A program made the translations under genes and the position numbers. A DNA stretch of 64,000 bases, taken from positions 6,095,501 through 6,159,500 of the forward strand of contig CATNEN010000029.1 of NCBI GenBank assembly GCA_950097015.1. The letters are read 5' to 3'. The stretch comes from Macrostomum hystrix (taxonomy: Eukaryota; Platyhelminthes; Macrostomidae). Below are positions 43,101-55,100 of the stretch, piece after piece (position 1 is the stretch's first letter; every line of letters begins with the position of its first letter). The notes below the pieces were generated by a model, which had not been told where the DNA came from, searched no databases, and saw only the letters and a program-made list of their open reading frames with translations.

Positions 43101-46100
43101 AACATCATGGTTGTCACTGTGCAGTACAGGCTAAACGCGTTCGGCTATCTCAGACTGGAGGGCAGCGAGGCTACGGGAAATTTCGGCCTAATGGATCAGG
43201 TCTGAATGATTTGGGGAACTTTCCAGTACAACTACAGATAATCCAGTTAATATCTCTACATAATCTCTACATGTAGAGGGGTTGTAGCCTAGAGGTAAGG
43301 GCGTCTAAATCACAGCCTGAATGTCGGGCGTTCGATTCCTGACTCCACCGGAACAATCTGTTCATCCAGCTATTAAATGAGTACCAGCATCAGCTGGGTA
43401 ATTGTGGGCGGGTGTGGCGTTCCGCAGTCCATGGACTGAACAGCCGTACGCAGTCTTCAGATGCACCGCACAATAGCTGCGGCTGTGCTGTCGTATAGTC
43501 AATTAAGTGTAATCAATTATTGTTTTATTATTTGTAATCAGGTGCAAGCGCTGCGCTATCTGAGACTGGAGGCCGACAAGTACCGCGGCGACCGCACTCG
43601 CGTCACCCTCATGGGCCACGGCTCCGGAGCTGGTGATGTCGCCCTGCACAGCATGTCGCCGTTGAGCGGCTTGAGCGCTGAGCCGCTGTTCCACCGGGCC
43701 ATCTGGCTGTCCGGCAGTGACCTCATGTACGGCGGCTTCACCCTGTATCCGGGCGAGTCGCACCGCTACGCCCTGGAGTTGGCCGTTAAAACCGCGTGCA
43801 ACAATCAGGAGCCTGGCGAGATGCTCAGCTGCTTGAGACAGCGGACTCATTCTGAGCTGGCAGCTGCGGCCAGCGATAGCCAGGTGCACGAACGATCCTG
43901 GCTGGGCAAGCCGTGGAGTCCGACTGTTGACGGTGAGGCTATACACCTGACTATCATGCTCATTTGTCGCCGCGACTTTCGGATTTTGAATAATTATGGG
44001 CGTACATTCTTCATCAGTCAGAAGTTGGGGCACGCCCAATTCTTTAGGAATGCAGGAAAAAATTACCCAAAAAACGAGCAAGAAATATAGATTAGCTTGT
44101 CATCTAGATCGCCAATTTTTAGTTTTCCGAATTTCGGATTGTCGAATTAAGAAGGATTCTCGCATTTAAAAGCTACGATTAAGGATCGAATCGTCGATTT
44201 AAGAAGGATCGCCAGATTAGGAAGCGCCGAATTAAGGATCCTCGCATTGAGAATCGCCGGATTAAGAAGGATCCTCGCATTAAGGATCGCCGGATTAAGA
44301 AGGATCCTCGCATTAAGATTAGCCGGATTAACAAGGATCCTCGCATTAACGATCGCCGGATTAAGAAGGGTCCTCGCATTAAGAATCACCGGATAAAGAA
44401 GGATCCTCGCATTAAGGATCGCCGGATAAAGAAGGATCCTCGCATTAAGAATCACCTGATTAAGAAGGATCCTCGCATTAAGGATCGCCGGATAAAGAAG
44501 GATCCTCGCATTAAGAATCACCTGATTAAGAAGGATCCTCGCAGGAAATGAAGGAGTTTGTAATGCTTCCCTCAGGCAAGTTTATCCTGGACACGCCGGA
44601 GAATCTGCGTCGTCAGGGCCGATTCGCCCAGACCCGCGTCATCGGCGGCGTCACCTGGGATGACGGCGCCCATTTCACCACCGACCTGCCCGGAGTGGTG
44701 ACCAACGCCAGTCTTTCCGAGGCGCTGTTCAAGCAGCGCATTCTTAACATCTCTCTGGCGGTATTTCCGCACGACGAGTACGCTATAGCCAACGCCATCG
44801 AGTTCGAGTACACAGACTGGGCGGCCCCCGGAAACGATACGGCCAGACTGCAAATGCTACGCGATCTCTACTCGGACAGGTGAGCGGCATTTGGGGGACA
44901 TAAAACTAGCCACAGGCAGTTCTTAAACTAGCCCCTAACTCTAACCCAACCATAATTAGCTGAAGAGGTTTCCAATCATTAAGTGTCTTGCTTCCCTTGG
45001 GGCTGAGAATCGAACTCGCGACCTCTCGGTTAGAAGTCGGAAGCAAAAATGACATAATGGAAGTACACGCGCCAAATGAATACCAATCAGGTACTACGGT
45101 AGTGGCCTGATTCGCAGCCTGCGGTATCACGCCGACAAGAGGCCGCTGCAGAACAACACCCAGATGTACGTGTTCAAATACCGCAGCCAGAGCGACCCGA
45201 AGACGCGCTACATGGGCGCCTATCACGGCAGCGATCTGCAGTACATCTTCGGCCTGCCCTATCTGAATTCATCGAACTGGACCAACATGGGCTTGAAGAG
45301 GCCGGATTTTGGCTACGCCGAGCTAGACATGAACATGACCGACTACATGATCTACTTCATTAGCAACTTTGTCATTCACGGCAACGCCACACCGCAGCTG
45401 GTTCGCAACTTCACTTGGGACACGTTTCGCTGGAATAATCGCACCTATTTCCAATTGAACTTGCAGCAGAATTTCGAAAACGACTTCAATCTTTATCAGG
45501 ACTTTCGCACCTATCATTATGCATTTTGGAATAATTTCTTTCCGGAGCTGGTAATTCGGCCTGCTAGGATGACTACAATCATGCCCACAGCCGCTTACCT
45601 GGCGCAGTACAAGACCAGCATGTTTGTCCTCGGCGGCATCCTAGCTACTATTGTTGTACTCATAGCTGGCCTGTCTATTGTACTTTGCAGATTAATGAGA
45701 GCGCGTCAGACTACTTAGCATGTTTGCCTAATGTGTTCATGCACTCCTGTACATACGCTTGTCCTCTTCTGTCTACTCCTAGTAGAGTATTGTGCGCTTT
45801 GATGAATTTTCAAAAAAGCAAACGAATAACTTTAAACGTTTGGTAGTTCACTTTGTACAGACAAGTGCACTTTAGGTTCTAACAGGAAGATTGTTGATGT
45901 ATATTGTCTAATTGTCTGTGCTTATAGCTTAATTAAAATTAAACTTTTCATTGATCGGATGAAGCACTGCCTGAATGCTGCAACTAGTTTAGTTTTAAAT
46001 TTGATAATCTTTATATACTACTTATGACTTGTATACTAGTTTTAAGCCATGTCGTCAACTCTGTTATACATTTTCCATAAAAAAACTACATTTTACTGGA

Positions 46101-49100
46101 AGCTATATTTTTGCATAAATTTTCTAACTTCTACTTTAAATCCGAGTGAATGGCCTTACACTATGTCGCGAAATTCGCTCTAACTATGGCTGTTAAAAAA
46201 ATTATTTCCTTTAATAGCTTTATAACAAACTGATTACCAAATTATACGTATGTATGATAAAGCGGAAATGTGTGTACAGATGCTCAGGACTGACAACAAA
46301 AATTTTTTTACTAATCTACTATTTAGCTATTTTAACAAAGATCGAAAATGCCTACATAAAATTATGATTGAAAATATGTATAAATCAGTTATACTACTTA
46401 CTTACTGACTCGGCTAAATTTGTTTGCTCAACAAAAAAATCTACACATAATAGGGTGGCCACACAATAGAAGTAAAACTTTATTGAACAAGAAAGTTTTA
46501 AACTACAAGTTGGTTTCTTGATAAGTGTGGCTTAGAATTCGGAAATTATTTCGCAAATTTTGTTTAAATAAAGTACCGAATATGTTTTTTCTCAACATAT
46601 AGGCATGCTTTATCAGGAACTAGTGTATCTTCACACTCTAATGCGTTTTCATGCGAAATCGGATTTTTCCGTCATAAAAAAAATTGAAAATACGATGTCT
46701 TAACACTGACTGCAAAAGTAAAACTGAATGATGATTGAGTGTACAAGTAGCAAAAATTTGTGCCCCGTGTGAGGATCGAACTCACGACCTTCAGATTATG
46801 AGACTGACGCGCTACCTACTGCGCTAACGAGGCCCCTAACGTTGTGTATGTGTGATGCAGTATATAACCCATTTAGAACAGCCATTTTTAGTTTAGTTTT
46901 CTAGCTTAGGAAGAGAGAAAAGGGGTAGAAAGCCATCAACTCTGAAAACATGCGCATACTTGACTTATTTCTATCTCAACACAAAGAATACAGAGCTAGG
47001 CATGTAATAAGCACATGTAGATCACGTGATTATCCCATTTAGCCCGTTTCATGTGACCATTCTCTAATTGGTTTCCCTCACCTCAAGGCCGCGCTCCGAC
47101 GCTCCATAGTAGGGCTGCGTGATAATCGACGTAATACCGCCAATAAGACCGTGGCCGAAGCCTTTCATGCCGGCCGACCAGTGGCCACGCAGAGTGCCAG
47201 ATTTTGAGGCGTCCTCGCGCAATTTGCCCCGCTTAGCCAGGTGCCTATCATCCATGTTGAGTATAGTGAGGCCGTCTGATATGCTGCCCGTCACCTAAAC
47301 GATGAAGGAATGACGGAGTCTATGTGAATAGGGAACTAATTTCAATCTAGATGACTTTGGATCAAGATCAAGGTCGATGTCTTAGTCCACAGAAAGTCTA
47401 ATGGGATCTAGAAGAATTGGAAACCAGATGATTGAATCGGGATCTAGATAAATCTAGTTCTAAATGAATGGGGATCTAGATTATTTGGGATCTAGACGAA
47501 TAGGGATCTAGATAACTGGGGATCTAGATAACTGAGGATCTAGATAACTGAGGATCTAGATAACTGAGGATCTAGATAACTGGGGATCTAGATAACTGAG
47601 GATCTAGATAACTGGGGATCTAGATAACTGGAGATCTAGATAACTGGGGATCTAGATAACTGGGGATCTAGATAACTGGGGATCTAGATAACTTGGGATC
47701 TAGATAATTGGGGATCCAGATAACTAGGGATCTAGATAACTGGGGATCTAGATAACTTGGGATCTAGATAACTGGGGATCCAGATAACTTGGGATCTAGA
47801 TAACTGGGGATCTAGATAACTGGGGATTTAGATAACTGGGGATCTAGATGAATCGAGTCTAGCGCACCTTGGCGGTAGAGTTGGAGATGCCGTGGAAGAC
47901 GCCCTTGACCAGGCCTTTGACGTTGCCATCTCGAATTAGGCCTGTGATACCCTCGGACAGGTCCGTGAACAAGCCGATGGGATTGCCCAGGAAGTCCACA
48001 GATCCCAGTATCATAACAGCGTGTGAGCGCAGCTCGTGCGAGTAGTGCAACAGGGCCTCCCTCAGCAGCATGTTGGCCGTCTCGAAAAGGTGCTCGCGTC
48101 TGAAGACGGCCAGCTCGACTCTGGCATCCTCGAAGCCAATCAGATGGCGCGCATTCAGAGCCTCCTTCACCTGGCGAAGCTCCGGCGACAGCTCAGACGA
48201 TGGCCGATAGACTGACAGGGACATCCGGCCAGCTTCCACCTGCAGGGAGCCGAAATAGTAGCGACGGCTCCGGGCGCAAGCCTCGGCAACTTCGGCCACC
48301 GTCCTGCCAGATAGGCATCGAGGACGCTTGGTGGGTGAGATGAGCTCAGCTTAAAGTATACTTCCAGAATGTTCCGGGAAAATTTTCCCAAGTATTTTTC
48401 TTAGAATATTGTTCCATTTTTCTTAGAATATTGTCCTATGTTTTTTTCAGGAATATTGTCGCATGGTTTTCCAGGAATATTGTCGCATGGTTTTCCAGGA
48501 ATATTGTCGCATGGTTTTCCAGGAATATTGTCGCATGGTTTTCGGAGTATTATCCTGCTTTTCCCGGAATACTGCCCCAATGTTCCCCGAATATTGTCCT
48601 ACTGTTACCGAAGTCTCACACTCACTGTTTCCCAAGCCTTAAACTCACTGTTTCCTAAGTCTCACACTCACTGTTTCCCAAGCCTCACACTCACTGTTTC
48701 CCAAGCCTTACACTCACTGTTTCCCAAGCCTTACACTCACTGTTTCCCAAGCCTTAAACTCACTGTTTCCTAAGTCTCACACTCACTGTTTCCCAAGCCT
48801 CACACTCACTGTTTCCCAAGCCTTACACTCACTGTTTCCCAAGGCCCACACTCACTGTTTCTCAAGCCTTACACTCACTGTTTCCCAAGTCTCACACTCA
48901 CTGTTTCCCAAGTCTTATACTCACTGTTTCCCAAGCCTTACACTCACTGTTTCCCAAGCCTTACACTCACTGTTTCCCAAGCCTTACACTCACTGTTTCC
49001 CAAGCCTCACACTCACTGTTTCCCAAGCCTTACACTCACTGTTTCCTAAGTCTTACACTCACTGTTTCCCAAGCCTTACACTCACTGTTTCCCAAACCCT

Positions 49101-52100
49101 ACACACACTGTTTCCCAAGTCTCACACTCACTGTTTCCCAAGCCTTACACTCACTGTTTCCCAAGGCTCACACTCACTGTTTCCCAAGCCTTACACTCAC
49201 TGTTTCCCAAGCCTCACACTCACTGTTTCCCAAGCCTTACACTCACTGTTTCCTAAGTCTCACACTCACTGTTTCCCAAGCCTTACACTCACTGTTTCCC
49301 AAGGCCGACACTCACTGTTTCCCAAGCCTTACACTCACTGTTTCCCAAGCCTTACACTCACTGTTTCCCAAGCCTTACACTCACTGTTTCCCAAGCCTTA
49401 AACTCACTGTTTCCCAAGCCTTACACTCACTGTTTCCCAAGCCTTACACTCACTGTTTCCCAAGCCTTACACTCACTGTTTAACAAGCCTTACACTCACT
49501 GTTTCCCAAGCCTTACACTCACTGTTTCCCAAGGCCCACACTCACTGTTTCTCAAGCCTTACACTCACTGTTTCCCAAGTCTCACACTCACTGTTTCCCA
49601 AGTCTTATACTCACTGTTTCCCAAGCCTTACACTCACTGTTTCCCAAGCCTTACACTCACTGTTTCCCAAGCCTTACACTCACTGTTTCCCAAGCCTCAC
49701 ACTCACTGTTTCCCAAGCCTTACACTCACTGTTTCCTAAGTCTTACACTCACTGTTTCCCAAGCCTTACACTCACTGTTTCCCAAGCCCTACACACACTG
49801 TTTCTCAAGTCTCACACTCACTGTTTCCCAAGCCTTACACTCACTGTTTCCCAAGGCTCACACTCACTGTTTCCCAAGCCTTACACTCACTGTTTCCCAA
49901 GCCTCACACTCACTGTTTCCCAAGCCTTACACTCACTGTTTCCTAAGTCTCACACTCACTGTTTCCCAAGCCTTACACTCACTGTTTCCCAAGGCCGACA
50001 CTCACTGTTTCCCAAGGCTCACACTCACTGTTTCCCAAGCCTTAAACTCACTGTTTCCCAAGCCTTACACTCATTGTTTCCCAAGCCTTACACTCACTGT
50101 TTCCCAAGGCCCACACTCACTGTTTCCTAAGCCTTACACTCACTGTTTCCTAAGCCTTACACTCACTGTTTCCCAAGCCTTACACTCACTGTTTCCTAAG
50201 TCTCACACTCACTGTTTCTCAAGCCTTACACTCACTGTTTCCTAAGCCTTACACTCACTGTTTCCTAAGCCTTACACTCACTGTTTCCTAAGTCTCACAC
50301 TCACTGTTTCCCAAGCCTTAAACTCACTGTTTCCCAAGTCTCACACTCACTGTTTCCCAAGCCTTACACTCACTGTTTCCCAAGGCTCACACTCACTGTT
50401 TCCCAAGCCTTAAACTCACTGTTTCCCAAGCCTTACACTCACTGTTTCCCAAGCCTTACACTCACTGTTTCCCAAGCCTTACACTCACTGTTTCCCAAGC
50501 CTTACACTCACTGTTTCCCAAGCCTTACACTCACTGTTTCCCAAGCCCTACACACACTGTTTCCCAAGTCTCACACTCACTGTTTCCCAAGCCTTACACT
50601 CACTGTTTCCTAAGTCTCACACTCACTGTTTCTCAAGCCTTACACTCACTGTTTCCTAAGTCTCACACTCACTGTTTCCCAAGCCTTAAACTCACTGTTT
50701 CCCAAGGCCCACACTCACTGTTTCCCAAGCCTTACACTCACTGTTTCCCAAGCCTTAAACTCACTGTTTCCTAAGTCTCACACTCACTGTTTTGCTGTTT
50801 TGTCTCGACTTCTGTTGATGAATATAATCCTAGAACTCGGCCAAATTTAACTCAGACTGTCTCACCTCTGCTGCTCGGTGAAGTCCAACTCCTCCAGCTC
50901 CGAGTCCAGCTGCTGCTCTCGCTGATGCAGGCCGAAAAACAAAGCCACCTTCCAGGCTAGACGCTCCTCTAAGCATAGCGACAGCCTGCCAATGCGGGCG
51001 TGGCAGTACTGGAACACTTCGGCATTCCAGCGCGGACACAGGTCCCGAATCCAGGACAAGGTTAGTATGGGCTCCGGTGGCGGATTCGGCTGCTGCTGCT
51101 GCCGCTTAGGCGCCTCATGGAATAGTAGCAGCGGATAGCCACTACCCAACAGCTGATTATCAGCCTGCAAACGCTCCAACGACAATTCCATGGCCTCGGA
51201 GCCGCGCACCCGTTGTAGCATGAGGCGCAGGCCAGTCAGGGTGATGTACAGCAGCTCCTCCTCCGGTTGAACGCCGACAACCGACAGGCCGACGCCTAGC
51301 GGCAGGGCCACATCCAGGCGAAGATTGCGGCATCGGCGCCCGCCGGAGCTCAGGCTGGGCCGCCTGTGTGACCGCAGTACCAGCCAGTTCTCGTCATCGG
51401 CTTCGTCGGCCTCGTCGGCAGTCAAGCCGAAGCCGCTGCGGGTGTCAAGCTCATCGTCGGCGTCGGCTGTGTCGGTCACGAGCAGCACCCGGGTCGGTCC
51501 GTCTGCGGTCACCTGGACAGTCAGGAGTCCGGAGCCGTCCAGAGTGCGCCTGGCGGCGAAACAGGACACAGCCGAGTGAACGGAAGCGGCGCGGCCAGGC
51601 GCTGCCAGGAGCGCGGCCCCGGCCTCCTTCCCAGCAGCGAATGCGTACAGGCCAGCTCGGCACACCAGGTAGCCCTCCTGAGACAGAGAGTTCAGGGAGT
51701 GCATTGTGTCACAACAGTGTCAAAATATCGTACCTGGTGCGTACCTCTTCGAGACAATATACGAATTCAGTCACTCTTTCAATTCAGTCGCTCTTTAAAT
51801 TCAGTCACTCTTCGAATTCAGTTACTCTTTGAGTTCAGTTCAGTCACTTTACTTTCAGTCACTCCATGAATTCAGTCACTCCATGAATTCAGTCACTCCA
51901 TGAATTCAGTCACTCCATGAATTCAGTCACTCCATGAATTCAGTCACTCCATGAATTCAGTCACTCCATGAATTCAGTCACTCCATGAATTCAGTCACTC
52001 CATGAATTCAGTCACTCCATGAATTCAGTCACTCCATGAAATCAGTCACTCTACTTTTAGTCCCTCTTTGGATTCAGTCACTCTTCGAATTCAGTTACTC

Positions 52101-55100
52101 TACTTTCAGTGACTCTTTGAATTCAGTCACTCCATGAATTTAGTCACTCTACTTTCATTCACTCATTAATTTAGTCCCTCCTAGAATTCAGTCACTCTGT
52201 TTTCAGTTCCTATTTGCACTCTCCTATCTGCTTGAAGCACTCAAAAATTTCCAGCTTTTTAATTTGTGATTCTGTTTTATTTTGGACATTTGAAAGACTT
52301 TGAGCGATTAAAAACAGGTCGTTGAAAGCCTAAAACGCGAAAGAACATTAGCAAAAAGTAACGATTCAAAAGTAACGGAAGTTAACGAAAGTAACGGATC
52401 CAATTTTTTTTGTCACCCCAACGGTTAACGACAATATCGTATATAAGAGAATGTAAATCAAGTGGAGTAAATTCGAACATACACAAGTAGCCATGTGGAC
52501 AAAAGAAACGAAATACATGCTTTTGCATCACAAATTAGTTACGAAATGGAAATTCCAATTTCCAACACAATAAAGTCGTTAATTGATCATCTTAAAAAGA
52601 AAATAGCAATTGAAAAACCTCAAACCGATTGCAAAAGACAGCCGTACAGTCATGATTACTATTTTTATTAAACTACTAAATTTAACTAAATTTAGAAAGA
52701 TAAACTCGAATCCGATCGATTTAGTCTCTGGATAAATCTGCCACAGTTTCCAATCATCAGATTAGATTTGTTGGGATCTGATCTAAGTGGTAAAAAGGCA
52801 AATCTAGCCTTGGAAAGGAGCATGTAAAGTGCATGCATGCACACACAGCGCTGCAGGTTTTGGTCTAGGCGACTGGCCACAGTCAGGCCTGTACGCCGGC
52901 TGCCCATAGCTAGCTGCCGGGCTTGGAGAGAAAGGCCAAGTGACAAGAAAATTTCTGAAACTTTCCGAAGTCGCTACTCAAAAACTACTGGACCGAATTT
53001 CATCATTTTTCACACATCGATAGTAATGCATATGATCTGCTAGTGTGCCAATTTTTATTCACCTGCATCAATTCTAAGGGATAAAAAATTGGTCTGAAAA
53101 GTTGCACTATGTAACAAAATTTTCGCGATTTGCCATGAGATTTGAAGAGAAAATCGTCATTTTTCAGTAACGAAAAATGCTCCAACGAAACAATTTATAC
53201 GCCATTATATAGCCAACATATCAGGCTTTTGTTGCAGCAATTTTTAAGTTTTAACTTTGCTTCTAGTAGAAAAGCAGAGCTTTGCAATGCATGCACCTAT
53301 TATAATTTCTAACGCTTCCGAGACTTTCAATGTGATTTTCTCGGAACGCCTTGAGCCAATCTTTACAAAATTATATCGCTAGATAGCTAGGCATATGAAC
53401 AATAAGATGGCGCATCGAAAATATTTTGTTGCTAAATTTTAGCATCTCATTTTTGCGTTTTTCCGCGACACCCTGGCGTTTTGCTGGGGCCAGTGTCAAT
53501 TCTTAGTTGGGCCCGATTCACCCGCGCGAGGAACGGCGAACACATTGATGCGGTCCAGTTTTCTAGTTATAAATAGATTCACCCGGGGTAAGCCCGGGTC
53601 TCCCTCTCATACCCAACACAGCCAGGCAAAGCTAGCTAGCTAGAACTTAGAATATTCATTTTGACACTAACAATCTCCGCAATGTCCGACGCTGCTGCCC
53701 CTGCTCCGGCTCCGGCCGTCAAGGCCAAGAAGGCGCGCGCCTCCGCCGGCAAGAAGAAGGACGCCAAGCCGCGCAGTCATCCGTCCTACACGGACATGAT
53801 TGTGAAGGCGATCGCGGCCCTGAAGGATCGCAAAGGTTCAAGCCGTCAGGGCATCACCAAATATCTGCGTGCCAATTATAAATTTGGCGCAGACGAGCGA
53901 GTCGACGCCTACGTGAAGGCCGCCCTGAAGGCCGGATCCAAGAGTGGCCGGTTCCTTCACACCAAAGGCGTCGGCGCCAGCGGCTCCTTCGCCCTAGGCG
54001 AAAAGAAGGCCGCCGGGGAGAAGAAGGCCAAGAAGGCCGGCACGCCGAAGAAGAAAGCCGCCGCAGCCGCAGCCGGCGGAGCCAAGAAGAAGTCGTCGCC
54101 GAAGAAGAAGCGCTCGTCGCCAGCTAAGAAGGCCGCCGGCGGGGCCAAGAAGAAGGCGGCTTCGCCGGCCAAGAAGGCAACAAAGAAGGCGGTGGCGCCA
54201 GCCGCTGCTCCTGCGGCAGCCGCCGCGGCTCCAGCAGCAGCAGCCGCTGTAGCACCGGCGGCCGCTGCGGCGAAGCCCAAGAAGGCGGCGGCTAAGAAGC
54301 CGAAATCGCCTGCTAAGAAGAAGCCAGCCGGAGGTGTTAAGAAGGCCGCCAAGAAGCCGGCCAGCCCGAAGAAGAAGGTTGCGGGCAAGAAGAAGTGAAA
54401 CAAGAACTGAATTGTGTGTAAATAAACAATTAAAAATGATACTGACGCAACATAAAAATTTCCTCTCAATTATAAAAATGTTATTTACGATTAAAAAACA
54501 AAATATTATAGAGACGACAAAACAGCTTTGTAAATATTTAGTAATGTAATATCTTATTCTTAGTGTTTTTTCTGTTCTCTGTTTAATGTAGTAATTTAAA
54601 ATAATATAACTGGCAATAAATCTAACCCTGTTCTAAGCGAGTCCTGTTAAAATACCAGTACAGTAATTGCTGACCCAGATTTTTACTTTAACTAAGATTG
54701 AAAAGAAATCATTTAAATGGCAGCCTATACTACTTGTAATCTTATTTTGTATTTTTTAATGACAAATTCATCGATTTTCATGTCTTTTTATTTTGATAAT
54801 CGTTCTCATCTGTCATCTGTTAATAAAACTCGAATAAACTATATCAAGAACAAACTATACGATTCTAAAACGACAAAAGCTAGGATTACAGTATAAAGTA
54901 AACCGTTAAATATCAAAGCTAAAAATGCTTTCTTGGCTCTTGTTATTTCGATGGGGGGGGGCAAAAAGTGACTGTTAAAGACAATTTAGTTACTTAAAAG
55001 GTACCTTATTGTTGAATCTACACTTGTTGATTAAGTGTGAAAGTTAAAAGCTGCTTTAGTTAAGACTAAGGAAAAGTAACGAATTTATTCGTTAAATAAA

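Noticed and set aside
44985-45050. A third tRNA gene
   Set aside because: Only the TpsiC/B-box part is convincing; acceptor and D arms do not form.
53957-54469. A 170-codon Phe/Ala-rich ORF antisense to histone H1
   Set aside because: Pure shadow of the Lys/Ala codons (AAG/GCC) of the H1 tail.
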